DNA of 64,000 bases, taken from positions 1-64,000 of the forward strand of contig NZ_CAXBDD010000012.1 in the NCBI RefSeq assembly GCF_963974515.1. The letters are read 5' to 3'. How positions within the stretch are numbered: position 1 is the first letter of the stretch; every line of letters starts with the position of its first letter. The notes beneath the pieces are model-generated. The model had not been told where the DNA came from and did not search any database. It saw only the letters and a program-made list of their open reading frames with translations. This document shows, in pieces, positions 53,329-62,571 of the stretch. The position numbers and the translations under genes were made by a program. The DNA is from Sunxiuqinia sp963974515. Lineage in GTDB: Bacteria; Bacteroidota; Bacteroidia; Bacteroidales; Prolixibacteraceae.

Positions 53329-54400
53329 TTTGAAAAATATCATTTTGTTTCAATCCGGTGGTTTTGAGTTTAGCCTACTGGACCTGATTTTGATTACAGC
53401 GTTGCTGACGATCGGCTTTATCGTGATGCAAATGACCCATCGACTCATACGAAAGCTGAGTACCCAAAAGCATCTTTCATCACGCTTTACTCGTTTTTTA
53501 TACCAGGGAGGCCGGTTGTTGGTGTGGACAATCTTTTTCTTGCTTATTCTAAAAGTGCTGAATATCCAAGTCTCTTCCGTTCTTGGATACGAGCTGTATG
53601 CGGACGAAAAGTTCCAGTTTCGGATATACAATGTTCTGATCATTCTGATCATACTCTACGTGATTAGCGGCCTGTCATTCGCTGTTGAATATTGGTTCGA
53701 TCAACGTATCGAAAACAAAAAGCTTGAAATTGGCAGGGGCAAATCATTTCTGCAAATTGTCAAGTATGTCATCTGGATGATCGGCATCATCATTGTAATC
53801 GGTTCACTAGGCTTTAAAGTGACCTTGCTGGTTGCCAGTGTTTCAGCCTTGCTGATTGGCGTTGGCTTTGGATTGCAGCATATTTTTAATGACTTCTTCT
53901 CTGGAATCATTATTTTATTTGATGGGTCGGTTAAAGTCAACGATGTGGTGGAGATGGAAGGCGTAGTTGGCCGGGTACTGGATATCGGAGTTCGTGTATC
54001 CAAGATTCTGACCCGCGACAATGTGGTCATCATTGTTCCAAACTCCCGATTTACAGGCCAACATGTCATTAACTGGAGCCACAATGCCGATGTAACCCGC
54101 TTCTATGTGGGAGTTGGAGTTGCGTACGGTTCCGACGTACGGTTGGTCGAACGCATCCTGCTCAAGGCTGCAAAGGATCATTCCATGATTGTAAAGACCC
54201 CGGCTGCATTCGTGCGCTTCAAGGATTTTGGAGAATCGTCACTCGATTTCGAGCTCTATTTCTGGACCGCCAACGATTTTGTGGTTGAAAATATCAAAAG
54301 TGACTTGCGCTTTGAAATTGATCATCTATTCCGTGAACACAAGGTGGAAATTCCTTTTCCTCAACGCGATTTACACTTAAAAACAAAAAATTTTGATTGA
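53318..54400 (+). CDS. Mechanosensitive channel, MscS family
   Basis: 360 aa from the ATG at 53318; an in-frame TTG at 53306 is less likely. Four or five membrane helices, the pore helix with VASVSALLIGVGFGLQHI, then the beta domain (DGSVKVNDVVEMEG, RVSKILTRDNVVIIVPNS) and the C-terminal alpha/beta domain. It opens on membrane tension to release solutes. Overlapping cdaA by 11 bp, it may be controlled together with c-di-AMP; a direct link is inference. Confidence 0.92.
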   Translation: MLTSLKNIILFQSGGFEFSLLDLILITALLTIGFIVMQMTHRLIRKLSTQKHLSSRFTRFLYQGGRLLVWTIFFLLILKVLNIQVSSVLGYELYADEKFQFRIYNVLIILIILYVISGLSFAVEYWFDQRIENKKLEIGRGKSFLQIVKYVIWMIGIIIVIGSLGFKVTLLVASVSALLIGVGFGLQHIFNDFFSGIIILFDGSVKVNDVVEMEGVVGRVLDIGVRVSKILTRDNVVIIVPNSRFTGQHVINWSHNADVTRFYVGVGVAYGSDVRLVERILLKAAKDHSMIVKTPAAFVRFKDFGESSLDFELYFWTANDFVVENIKSDLRFEIDHLFREHKVEIPFPQRDLHLKTKNFD

Positions 54401-54466
54401 TCCGGATTTTCCAGTTCCTCCGGCCAAGGTATTCTCCACATCATTTCTTATCATCTGCATTTGTAC

Positions 54467-54474
54467 TACCTTTG
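54467..54474 (+). promoter_or_regulatory. -7 element of the 54528 gene
   Basis: TACCTTTG matches TAnnTTTG, 53 bp before the start codon. The gap also holds a weak CCTG/CAGG hairpin followed by T5. Confidence 0.35.
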
Positions 54475-54527
54475 CATTCTCATTAATCATCCTGCTTTTA
54501 TAGAACAGGCTTTTTCAGAAAAAAAAA

Positions 54528-55484
54528 ATGCAAAACCGAATAACAAAACTTTTTAGCATTAAATATCCCATTATTCAAGGTGGAATGGTTTGGTGCAGTG
54601 GATGGAAACTAGCCTCGGCCGTTAGCAACAACGGAGGTTTAGGTCTCATAGGTTCCGGATCGATGCACCCCGAAATTTTACTGGAACACATTCAGAAAAC
54701 GAAAAAAGCTACGGATAAGCCTTTCGGGGTAAATGTACCCTTGCTGTATCCTCAGATTGAGGAAATAATGAAGGTGATTGCAGCCGAAAAGGTGCCCATT
54801 GTTTTTACATCAGCTGGAAGTCCGAAAAAGTGGACTGGCTGGCTGAAGGAACGTGGAATCGTGGTGGCGCATGTGGTGTCCAGTGCTGTTTTTGCCGCTA
54901 AATGCGAAGAAGCCGGCGTTGATGCGATTGTTGCCGAAGGCTTTGAAGCTGGCGGGCACAATGGCCGGGAAGAAACCACGACCATAAGCTTGATTCCGAC
55001 AGTGCGGAAAGCGATAACACTTCCTCTGTTGGCGGCTGGCGGAATCGGCAGCGGACGGGCCATGTTGGCAGCTATGGCCTTGGGAGCCGACGGTGTTCAA
55101 ATCGGCTCGCGCTTTGCCCTGACTCAGGAGTCGTCGGCACACGAAAACTTCAAGCAACTGGTTGCCGGGCTCGGCGAAGGAGGCACCAAACTGGCCTTGA
55201 AAAAACTGGCTCCTGTTCGCTTGGTGAAGAATGAGTTTTTTAACCGGGTAAACGAAGCGGAATCGCGGGGTGCTGATTCAGAAGAACTAAAAATGCTCTT
55301 GAGTAAAGGGCGTGCCAAGCGGGGCATGTTTGAAGGTGATATGGAAGAAGGCGAACTGGAAATTGGCCAGGTTTCGGCCCAGTTCGAAGATATTCCTTCC
55401 GTTGCTGAATTGATGAACCGCATTGTTTCAGAGTATGAACAAGTGCGCCACGAGCTTGTTGAAGGTGCTAATTTTTCATTCTAA
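54528..55484 (+). CDS. FabK/nitronate monooxygenase-family flavoprotein
   Basis: 318 aa TIM barrel binding FMN. IIQGGMVWCSGWKLASAVSN, GLGLIGSG, AEGFEAGGHNG (the His is the catalytic or substrate residue) and AAGGIGSGRAMLAAMALGADGVQIGSRF follow the Streptococcus FabK pattern closely. It is either an enoyl-ACP reductase II for fatty-acid elongation or a nitronate monooxygenase; the GGMxW opening and GGHNG favour FabK. Sits 3 bp ahead of an M16 peptidase gene. Confidence 0.85.
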   Translation: MQNRITKLFSIKYPIIQGGMVWCSGWKLASAVSNNGGLGLIGSGSMHPEILLEHIQKTKKATDKPFGVNVPLLYPQIEEIMKVIAAEKVPIVFTSAGSPKKWTGWLKERGIVVAHVVSSAVFAAKCEEAGVDAIVAEGFEAGGHNGREETTTISLIPTVRKAITLPLLAAGGIGSGRAMLAAMALGADGVQIGSRFALTQESSAHENFKQLVAGLGEGGTKLALKKLAPVRLVKNEFFNRVNEAESRGADSEELKMLLSKGRAKRGMFEGDMEEGELEIGQVSAQFEDIPSVAELMNRIVSEYEQVRHELVEGANFSF

Positions 55485-55487
55485 TCT

Positions 55488-56726
55488 ATGATCAAATTCC
55501 AACGCTACCAGCTCGAAAACGGGCTTCAAATACTCATCTATCCCGACTATTCTACGCCCATGGTGGCACTGGATGTTTGTTACCACGTTGGGGCAAAAAA
55601 CGAGAATCCCAACCGAACTGGCTTTGCCCACTTGTTTGAGCACCTCATGTTTGGCGGAACCAAAAATATTCCTGACTACGACGAAGCACTTCAACATGCA
55701 GGTGGCGAAAACAATGCATACACTACCAACGATTTAACAAATTACTACCTCACCATTCCCAAGGAAAACCTGGAAACAGGTTTTTGGCTGGAATCGGACC
55801 GCATGATGGAACTCGACTTCTCGGAAGAAAAACTGAACATCCAGAAAAATGTTGTGATTGAAGAATTCAAGCAGCGCAACCTCAACCAGCCCTATGGCGA
55901 TGTGTGGCCACTGTTGCGCGAACTAGCCTTCCGGGTTCACCCCTATCAGTGGCAAACCATTGGTAAGGAAATCAGCCACATTGCTGATGCCAGTTTGGAG
56001 GAGGTGAAAGATTTCTTCTTCCGGTTTTACGCGCCAGACAATGCCGCCCTGATTTTAAGCGGACATGTTGACCCGGAGGAATGCCTCCAACTGGCAAAAA
56101 AGTGGTTTGGACCGATTCCCAACCGGAAGGTTTCCAAAGCGAACCTTCCCAAAGAACCCATTCAAGCGGAGTTCCGTGAGAAGACTGTGGAGCGCGATGT
56201 GCCGGACACGGCTTTATACCTGGCTTTCCATATGCCCGATCGCCGGCAATATGAATACTATGTTTGCGACCTGATTTCGGATGTGCTGTCCAACGGAAAC
56301 AGCTCGCGAATGTACCAACGATTGATTAAAGAGCAGAAACTGTTTGTGGAGTTAGACGCTTACCTTTCAGGCGATCATGACCCCGGCTTGTTTATTGTCT
56401 CCGGGAAATTGGCTGATGGCGTGAGTATTGACCAAGCGAAAACAGCTATTTGGAAGGAACTGAAGATCATGCAGACTGAATTGGTGTCAGCCGTGGAACT
56501 CGAGAAAATTAAAAATAAACTGGAAGCCAACCTGGTCTATTCGCAAATGAGCTACCTAAACATTGCGCAGGAGCTGGCTAATTTTGAAAATATTGACCGT
56601 GCTGAACGCATCAACGAACAAGTGGACCTCTACCGTTCGGTGAGTAGCGCGAATTTAATGCGGCAGGCTCAACAGCTTTTTCAGGAAACCAATTGTTCAC
56701 AATTAAATTATTTAGCCCGAAAATGA
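55488..56726 (+). CDS. M16-family zinc peptidase (catalytic subunit)
   Basis: 412 aa. The inverted zinc motif HLFEH is at residues 48-52, with the third ligand Glu126 or 127 in VVIEEF, so it should be active. No signal peptide, so probably cytoplasmic. M16 enzymes often pair active and inactive chains; the next gene is such a partner and overlaps it by 4 bp. Confidence 0.92.
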   Translation: MIKFQRYQLENGLQILIYPDYSTPMVALDVCYHVGAKNENPNRTGFAHLFEHLMFGGTKNIPDYDEALQHAGGENNAYTTNDLTNYYLTIPKENLETGFWLESDRMMELDFSEEKLNIQKNVVIEEFKQRNLNQPYGDVWPLLRELAFRVHPYQWQTIGKEISHIADASLEEVKDFFFRFYAPDNAALILSGHVDPEECLQLAKKWFGPIPNRKVSKANLPKEPIQAEFREKTVERDVPDTALYLAFHMPDRRQYEYYVCDLISDVLSNGNSSRMYQRLIKEQKLFVELDAYLSGDHDPGLFIVSGKLADGVSIDQAKTAIWKELKIMQTELVSAVELEKIKNKLEANLVYSQMSYLNIAQELANFENIDRAERINEQVDLYRSVSSANLMRQAQQLFQETNCSQLNYLARK

Positions 56727-57997
56727 TTGACCGCACCAAACAACCTACCATAACCGAAGCCGCCAAACCAGTGATTATGGTGCCGCAAGCCATTCAGTTA
56801 AACAATGGGTTGCCGGTTCACATACTGAATGCGGGAACACAGGAAGTTACCCGGCTCGATTTTATTTTTGATGCCGGGCTTTGGCATGAAAGCAAGCCCT
56901 TGCAGTCGGCAATGGCTAATGCGATGATGCAGGAAGGGAGCAAACGCCATTCGGGTGCTCAGATCGCCGAAATCATGGATTTCCGTGGGGCTTATATCCA
57001 GTTCGTGGTTGATCATCATTTTGGAACCGTAAGTCTGATCAGCTTGAATAAACACTTGCCGCATCTTCTTCCGGTTGTCGAAGATTTGATCAAGCATTCC
57101 TCCTTTGAAGAACACGAGTTTGAAACCCTTATCAACCGACGCAAGCAGCGTTTCATGCTGGAAAATAAGAAAGTGAAAGTACTGTGCCAGAAAAAGTTTT
57201 CAGAGGTGCTCTTCGGAAATCAACATCCTTATTCGCAGAAAGTCAGAAAAGAAGATTTCCATGCCATTTCCAGAGATGATTTATATGGCTTCTACTCCAA
57301 GTTCTACCGATCGGGTAATTGCCGGATTCTGGCGACTGGAAACACCGATCAGCAGTTGGCCGAAATGCTAAATCAGCACTTTGGTGGCGATGATTGGCAG
57401 GGAGAAAAAATGGTGCTACCTGAGTTCTCCATCCACTCTTCCGACAAAAAAATAAATCATGTCAAAAAGAAAGATGCCATTCAATCTGCCATTCGAATTG
57501 GCTGCCTGTTGGTGAAGAAAGACCATCCGGACTTTCATGGGTTGCAGGTGTTGAACACTATCCTGGGCGGCTATTTTAGTTCCCGACTGATGGCTAACAT
57601 TCGTGAGGAGAAAGGCTACACTTATGGAATTGGCTCGTCAATTTTCAGTTTAAATGAAGCCGGCTACTTGGTGATTGCTACAGAAACCGATCAAGCTTAT
57701 GTGAATGACACCATTACCGAAGTTTATGCAGAGTTGAAACGACTACGGGAAGAACCGGTTCCGGAGAAGGAATTGAAACGCGTACAGCAGTATTTGCTGG
57801 GTGAGTTTATCCGCGATTTTGATGGGCCTTTTGCGCAGGCCCAGTCGTTTCGTTCAGTAGTCGATTTTGGGCTGGATCATCGTTTCCACGAGCAGTATTA
57901 TCAGACTTTGATCAACATTACACCGGAAAAATTACAAGCGTTAGCTTGTCAATATTTCATTGAATCGGAGTTTTACACTGTTATCGCCGGTGCCTAG
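56723..57997 (+). CDS. M16-family peptidase, non-catalytic partner
   Basis: 424 aa from the ATG at 56723 (ATGA overlap with the previous stop). The HxxEH position reads ANAMMQEG, so zinc is not bound. The R/Y pair that completes the partner's site may be in the SSRLMANIREEKGYTYG segment, conserved in non-catalytic chains. It probably forms a heterodimer with the preceding protein. Confidence 0.9.
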   Translation: MIDRTKQPTITEAAKPVIMVPQAIQLNNGLPVHILNAGTQEVTRLDFIFDAGLWHESKPLQSAMANAMMQEGSKRHSGAQIAEIMDFRGAYIQFVVDHHFGTVSLISLNKHLPHLLPVVEDLIKHSSFEEHEFETLINRRKQRFMLENKKVKVLCQKKFSEVLFGNQHPYSQKVRKEDFHAISRDDLYGFYSKFYRSGNCRILATGNTDQQLAEMLNQHFGGDDWQGEKMVLPEFSIHSSDKKINHVKKKDAIQSAIRIGCLLVKKDHPDFHGLQVLNTILGGYFSSRLMANIREEKGYTYGIGSSIFSLNEAGYLVIATETDQAYVNDTITEVYAELKRLREEPVPEKELKRVQQYLLGEFIRDFDGPFAQAQSFRSVVDFGLDHRFHEQYYQTLINITPEKLQALACQYFIESEFYTVIAGA

Positions 57998-58968
57998 TGC
58001 TCGAAAAACGTATTATTAATATTCAGGATCACTTGAAAAATCTATTTTCCAATACCATCTTTCTGGCCATCTTAGCCAGCTTGCTCTGGTCTTCAGCATT
58101 TGTTGGAGTGAAAATTGGTTTGCAATACCACAGCCCATTCCAGTTTGCCGGAGTTCGTTTTACCCTTTCGGGGCTGATGTTGCTGCTGTACTTCAACAAC
58201 TACGGAAATTACCGGAAGCAGTTGGTGGAACACTGGCGGTTTATTTTACTGATTGCGGTGCTTCAAACGGTTATACAGTACATGTTCTTCTATTCGGGAA
58301 TCGCCTTATTGCCGGCCTCCATTGCCGCCATGATTATTGGCTCGTCCCCCTTGTTTATCTCGGTCGTGTCGCATTTCAGTTTTCATGATGATAAAATGGA
58401 TTGGCTGAAAAGTACCAGTATTTTGCTGGGCGTGATTGGAGTAGCGGTCATCAGTTTGGGTCGAAGTGAATTGCCATCGGGTGTTAAAATTAGCATGCTG
58501 GGTGTGGCTTTGCTGTTGATGAATAACTTTGCCTCAGGTTTTTCCAATGTGTGGGTGGCCAAAAAACCAAAAAATCTTGCCCCAACCGTATTGAGTTCTT
58601 CGTCGCTTTTGTTTGGTGGAATCGGTTTGATTCTTATTTCCGTTCCCATTGAAGGCTACGGGCTGAGAACGGTATCCTTTGAGTACTTTGTTGCCTTGGG
58701 CTGGTTGAGTTTTTTGTCTGCCGCTGCGTTTACCATTTGGTTTAGCCTGCTGCAACGCCCGGGTGTAAAAGTTTCGGTGCTCAATACCTGGAAATTCCTA
58801 ATCCCGGTTGCCGGCGCTATTTTAAGCTGGATGATCATCCCCGACGAATCTCCCGACTTGGTTTCGGTATTGGGCATGTTAGTGATTGCCTCGGCTTTAC
58901 TGATCCTCAACTATTCGAACCGCAGGGCAAATCGTCAAATCAAGGAAAAAGCACTATTAGGTCATTAA
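57997..58968 (+). CDS. EamA/DMT-family transporter
   Basis: 323 aa, ten helices in two EamA repeats (LASLLWSSAFVGVKIGL opening the first, SAAAFTIWFSLLQRPGVKVS in the second). It exports or exchanges small metabolites; substrate unknown. The start is a GTG overlapping the previous stop by one base; a TTG at 58033 is an alternative. The 3' end overlaps the convergent SRPBCC gene by 4 bp. Confidence 0.85.
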   Translation: MLEKRIINIQDHLKNLFSNTIFLAILASLLWSSAFVGVKIGLQYHSPFQFAGVRFTLSGLMLLLYFNNYGNYRKQLVEHWRFILLIAVLQTVIQYMFFYSGIALLPASIAAMIIGSSPLFISVVSHFSFHDDKMDWLKSTSILLGVIGVAVISLGRSELPSGVKISMLGVALLLMNNFASGFSNVWVAKKPKNLAPTVLSSSSLLFGGIGLILISVPIEGYGLRTVSFEYFVALGWLSFLSAAAFTIWFSLLQRPGVKVSVLNTWKFLIPVAGAILSWMIIPDESPDLVSVLGMLVIASALLILNYSNRRANRQIKEKALLGH

Positions 58969-59396
58969 TCGGGCTTTTCAGCTTCCAATTTCAGTTCGTA
59001 AAGATTTTGCGCCATGCCTTTGGTGAGTGTTTTTTGCATCAAGCCGGCTAGAAATCCTTCCAGGCTTTCCTGAACTATCACCCGGGTTGACCGTCCTTCC
59101 GAGATTAAAGTCCAGTTGTGGACGGCTTTAATCCATAGCACTCTCCCAGTCCATCCCAACTCCTCAGGTGGATCTGCTGTATGAATTTTCGACTTAATTT
59201 TAAATCCTCCGGCTTTCCATATAAATTGCTTCCCTGCCATAGCCAGACCATCCAAATGTGCGTCGGTTACCTCATTTTGCCAGGCTGGCCAATTGTTAAC
59301 CGATGTAAGCACCTTGTAAACTTTTTCAGCTGGTGCATGGATTAAAATCTGTGTTTCGTGAAAGGCCGGCGCCTTTTTATTGACTTCAATCTTCAT
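58965..59396 (-). CDS. SRPBCC-family protein
   Basis: 143 aa from the ATG at 59396. Helix-grip fold: an N-terminal strand IHAPAEKVYKVLTSVNNWPAW, the middle strands, and a long C-terminal helix. Probable binding of a hydrophobic ligand; no catalytic residues are evident. Stands alone on the minus strand. Confidence 0.82.
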   Translation of the reverse strand: MKIEVNKKAPAFHETQILIHAPAEKVYKVLTSVNNWPAWQNEVTDAHLDGLAMAGKQFIWKAGGFKIKSKIHTADPPEELGWTGRVLWIKAVHNWTLISEGRSTRVIVQESLEGFLAGLMQKTLTKGMAQNLYELKLEAEKPD

Positions 59397-59425
59397 GTCG
59401 CAATTTTGTCTATAACATAACAAGA

Positions 59426-59514
59426 CGTCCCTGAACTTGTTTGTTAAAAAATGATAAGAATTGACTTCAATTTTCAGCTACCGTAGAAGCTTAATGTCCA
59501 CTTTTTACGGTAGC
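59426..59514. repeat. Half repeat and inverted repeat near DUF1080
   Basis: CGTCCCTGAACTTGTTTG (59426-59443) is a half copy of the palindrome in the arg region. GCTACCGTA (59477-59485) / TACGGTAGC (59506-59514) is a 9-bp inverted repeat that could end the DUF1080 transcript, though the T-run is poor. Confidence 0.45.
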
Positions 59515-59571
59515 CTGCTGCTATTGAATAGTTTTGTGCGATTCCTCAGTTAATTCGACCATCAAGCGAAG

Positions 59572-60378
59572 CTATTCGCAATCGTCGCCCAAATTCAGCA
59601 ATTCAACTTTTCTGAAATCAATGGGATGGCTTTCGCCCTGCAAGGAGATGGAACCACCTTTTAATAATTTATTTCCATCTGGCGGCAATAGTCTCTGGTA
59701 AGTTGCGTCGCGCTCATCCAGCTGTGGCTGCATGTACTGCATCACCACCTGTCCGTCCACAATATGCTTGATGATGGAATCGCCACAAACTTCGATTTCG
59801 GCTGTCACCCAACCATCACCGTGAAACGTTCGCGAGCTGGAATTAATGCAGTGGTCAAGCACCAGTTCTCCATCCATCACTACGTTGGTTCCCGGCGTGC
59901 ACAAGTTCATGTTCGAACGCTCGTCGGTTCCGTTTCCTCCAAGCAGCTGAACTTCTATTGATGTCGGGAAATCCTGGTTTTTCTCCATGCTTTCAGCGCT
60001 TTGACCGTGAATCATGATTCCACTGTTGCGAAACGCCCAACCTGGTCCGTTGGTCACTTGTTCTCCCACAAAACGATACTCTATCCGCATCTTGTAGTGC
60101 GAATAATCCTGTTTGTAAAACAGGTGTGCAAACTCACCATTAAAAGTTTCGTATTGGTCGTAACGAACTTTCAACAGGCCATCTTCAACCCGAAACGTGT
60201 TGTTGTAGTTTTCACCCAAATCATGTCCGGCAATTTTTATCTGCCAATCGTTTAGGTCTTTTCCATTGAAAAGTTGAATCCACCCTTTTTCTTCTTCTTT
60301 CGTTTGACACGCGCCAATAAAAAAGATACTTGCAACTAGAAATAGCAAGCCTCGTTTCTTGAGTTTTAATTTTTTCAT
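59572..60378 (-). CDS. DUF1080 (3-keto-disaccharide hydrolase-type) lipoprotein
   Basis: 268 aa from the ATG at 60378, where a lipoprotein signal begins (lipobox IGAC). WIQLFNGKDLNDW, then FRVEDGLLKV and FRNSGIMIHGQ, form the concanavalin-like DUF1080 fold. Members hydrolyse 3-keto-glycosides or bind sugars. Here it stands alone, without the Gfo/Idh or sugar-phosphate isomerase partners often seen with it. Exported; activity uncertain. Confidence 0.85.
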   Translation of the reverse strand: MKKLKLKKRGLLFLVASIFFIGACQTKEEEKGWIQLFNGKDLNDWQIKIAGHDLGENYNNTFRVEDGLLKVRYDQYETFNGEFAHLFYKQDYSHYKMRIEYRFVGEQVTNGPGWAFRNSGIMIHGQSAESMEKNQDFPTSIEVQLLGGNGTDERSNMNLCTPGTNVVMDGELVLDHCINSSSRTFHGDGWVTAEIEVCGDSIIKHIVDGQVVMQYMQPQLDERDATYQRLLPPDGNKLLKGGSISLQGESHPIDFRKVELLNLGDDCE

Positions 60379-60505
60379 CCGTAGTAATTTAGTTGAATCG
60401 TGAAGATAGTAAAATCTGGAATACCTATGAGCAAATTTTTTCATTGGCTAAGAGTATAATGCTAACCGGCATAAAAACAGAACGAAATGCTCTCAAAAAA
60501 ATAAA

Positions 60506-60521
60506 TTAACCATCTGGTTAA
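60506..60521. promoter_or_regulatory. Operator 1 upstream of tetR-efflux operon
   Basis: TTAACCATCTGGTTAA has perfect 7-bp arms around TC. It sits just upstream of the promoter -33 box. The same arms recur at 60581-60596. Confidence 0.7.
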
Positions 60522-60525
60522 AGTT

Positions 60526-60555
60526 TTTGGTTAAAACACTTGCATTTTATTTTTG
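60526..60555 (+). promoter_or_regulatory. Promoter of the tetR-efflux operon
   Basis: TTTG (60526-60529), an 18-bp spacer and TATTTTTG (60548-60555) match the Bacteroidota consensus in full. Palindromes lie on both sides. Confidence 0.6.
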
Positions 60556-60580
60556 AAGCAACTAGTTTTGCCCATACAGT

Positions 60581-60596
60581 TTAACCACATGGTTAA
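60581..60596. promoter_or_regulatory. Operator 2 upstream of tetR
   Basis: TTAACCACATGGTTAA has the same 7-bp arms as operator 1 with centre CA; the two centres are 75 bp apart (about seven helical turns). It lies downstream of the predicted transcription start. Confidence 0.7.
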
Positions 60597-60640
60597 TTCA
60601 GTGATTCGTTTTTATACTGAAATTGCAAAACTCAAATCAA

Positions 60641-61252
60641 ATGAATGCAAAAAAGGACAATACAGAAGAAAAAATATTGGATGCAGCCAAAAACATCTTC
60701 ATCAAAAAAGGCATGGATGGTGCCCGCATGCAGGAAATAGCTGACGCGGCAGGTATTAACAAAGCTTTACTGCATTATTATTTTAGAAGTAAAGACAAAT
60801 TATTCGATGCCATTTTTAGCCGGATACTTAGCTTTGCTTTCCCAAAGATTGGGCAAATCCTCCAGGCAGATCAGCCCTTTTTGTTAAAAGTGGAACAAGT
60901 GATCGATACCTACCTGGACTTGTTGTATAAACACCCATACCTGCCAGCTTTCATTTTGAAAGAGGTAAACCGCGATCCGTCCATGTTTTTCAAACTCGTG
61001 CTGAAACATGGCTTCTCCCCCGCCCCGATTTTCGAAATAATTGAAGAAGCAATGGACCGTAAGGAGATCATCCGGATGAATCCGAAGCACCTGGTGGTGC
61101 ATGTGCTTTCGATGTGCATTTTCCCTTTTGCCGCGAAACCAGTCATCAATTTTGTCCTTTTCAACGAAGACAAGCAAGCCACCCAGGATTTCTTTGAAGA
61201 ACGCAAGCAAGAGGTGAAACAATTTGTACTGCGGGCCATTTCCCCGCTGTAG
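60641..61252 (+). CDS. TetR-family repressor of the efflux operon
   Basis: 203 aa from the ATG at 60641. The N-terminal DNA-binding domain has AAKNIFIKKGMDGARMQEIA and INKALLHYYFRSKDKLFDAI, the TetR signature. The C-terminal ligand domain is helical and unassigned. Two palindromes precede it, so it should repress its own operon. It is followed after 39 bp by tolC-, hlyD- and ABC-type genes, which likely respond to the same ligand. Confidence 0.92.
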   Translation: MNAKKDNTEEKILDAAKNIFIKKGMDGARMQEIADAAGINKALLHYYFRSKDKLFDAIFSRILSFAFPKIGQILQADQPFLLKVEQVIDTYLDLLYKHPYLPAFILKEVNRDPSMFFKLVLKHGFSPAPIFEIIEEAMDRKEIIRMNPKHLVVHVLSMCIFPFAAKPVINFVLFNEDKQATQDFFEERKQEVKQFVLRAISPL

Positions 61253-61291
61253 AATACAGGAAACACTGTAAATGAAAAAAACAGAAAACCA

Positions 61292-62560
61292 ATGAAAATT
61301 AGAAGACAATTATTTCTGTGGCTGTTGTTCCCGGTTCAACTGGTACTGGGGCAGGAACAGGTGACGCTGACTGATTGCCAGCAGTGGGCTCGGGAGTATC
61401 ATCCGCTACTGGAGCAACAAGCGCTATATCAGCAAATGACAGAGCTGAAGCTGGAAAATATCCGGATCAATTACCTGCCCCAAGTTGGTTTGAACGCACA
61501 AGCGACCTATCAATCGGATGTTACGGAAATTGGCTTGAGCCTCCCTTCCGTTAATATTCCCGAAGTCGCCAAAGATCAGTATAAACTCTACCTGGATGTG
61601 AAACAGAACATTTGGGATGGCGGGCTAACCAGAGCCAATGAACTATTGGAGAAAGCCAAGGAGAAAACGAATCAGCAAGGAGTGGAGGTAGAGCTTTACA
61701 AAGTAAAAGAGCAAGTGAACAGCCTGTTTTTTAGCACCTTTTTGGTTCAGCAAAACCTCGACTTACTGGACAAAAAGCAGGAGACGCTGGAAGCGCGGAA
61801 AAAGCAAATGGAATCGGCTTTAAAAAACGGAACATTGTTGAAATCGGAACAGAATCAAATTTTGGCGGAGTTAGTCAAAATCAAGCAACAAAAAATAGAG
61901 TTGCGGTCGAAACGGGAGACTATGTTGTCGGCGCTGGCGATTTTAACTGGCAAGGACCTGGACGATTTACAACACCTAGTGATCGAACCCAATGAGATCA
62001 GCCTCGCCGGCGAGCTCAACCGACCCGAACTGGGCTTGTTTGAAAAACAGACCGATGTGTTGGCGGCTTCGTCCGATTTGCTTCAAAAGAAACGAAACCC
62101 GAAGCTGTTTGGTTTTGGACAAGCGGGCTACGGACGCCCCGGGCTGAATATGCTGAACGACGAGTTTGACACCTTCTACTTGGTTGGAATTGGTGTCAAC
62201 TGGTCCGTTTTTGACTGGAAAAGCACCCGACGCGAGCGGGAGGTGATTCAACTTCAGCAACAACTGGTCAGCACGCAGCAACACCAGTTTGAGCGCCAAA
62301 TTAACATCGCACTGGACGGGGAATACCGAAAAATTAAACAAATACAAGACCTACTTGAACGTGACCGGGAGCTCATTGAACTGCAGGAGCAAATTACGAA
62401 AAGCGCTGCCTCTAAGCTTGAAAACGGAACAATTACAGCCTCAGATTATTTGCAGGACTTAAACGCAGAGATGGGCGCCCGGATCACCTTCGAAACGCAT
62501 AAAGTGCAGTTGGAAGCTGCTAAAATCAATTACCGGAATATACAGGGAACGAACGATTAA
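61292..62560 (+). CDS. TolC-family outer-membrane efflux protein
   Basis: 422 aa. Signal peptide 1-20 (ending LGQ). Two long helical repeats with heptads (TELKLENIRINYLPQVG; KEQVNSLFFSTFLVQQNLDL) and short strands, as TolC channels have. It forms the outer-membrane exit for the ABC efflux system encoded beside it. 11-bp gap to the next gene. Confidence 0.92.
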   Translation: MKIRRQLFLWLLFPVQLVLGQEQVTLTDCQQWAREYHPLLEQQALYQQMTELKLENIRINYLPQVGLNAQATYQSDVTEIGLSLPSVNIPEVAKDQYKLYLDVKQNIWDGGLTRANELLEKAKEKTNQQGVEVELYKVKEQVNSLFFSTFLVQQNLDLLDKKQETLEARKKQMESALKNGTLLKSEQNQILAELVKIKQQKIELRSKRETMLSALAILTGKDLDDLQHLVIEPNEISLAGELNRPELGLFEKQTDVLAASSDLLQKKRNPKLFGFGQAGYGRPGLNMLNDEFDTFYLVGIGVNWSVFDWKSTRREREVIQLQQQLVSTQQHQFERQINIALDGEYRKIKQIQDLLERDRELIELQEQITKSAASKLENGTITASDYLQDLNAEMGARITFETHKVQLEAAKINYRNIQGTND

Positions 62561-62571
62561 ATCTGACAAAT

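Noticed and set aside
56723..57997. Broken M16 peptidase (pseudogene)
   Set aside because: The frame is intact and the loss of HxxEH is normal for the partner subunit of M16 pairs.
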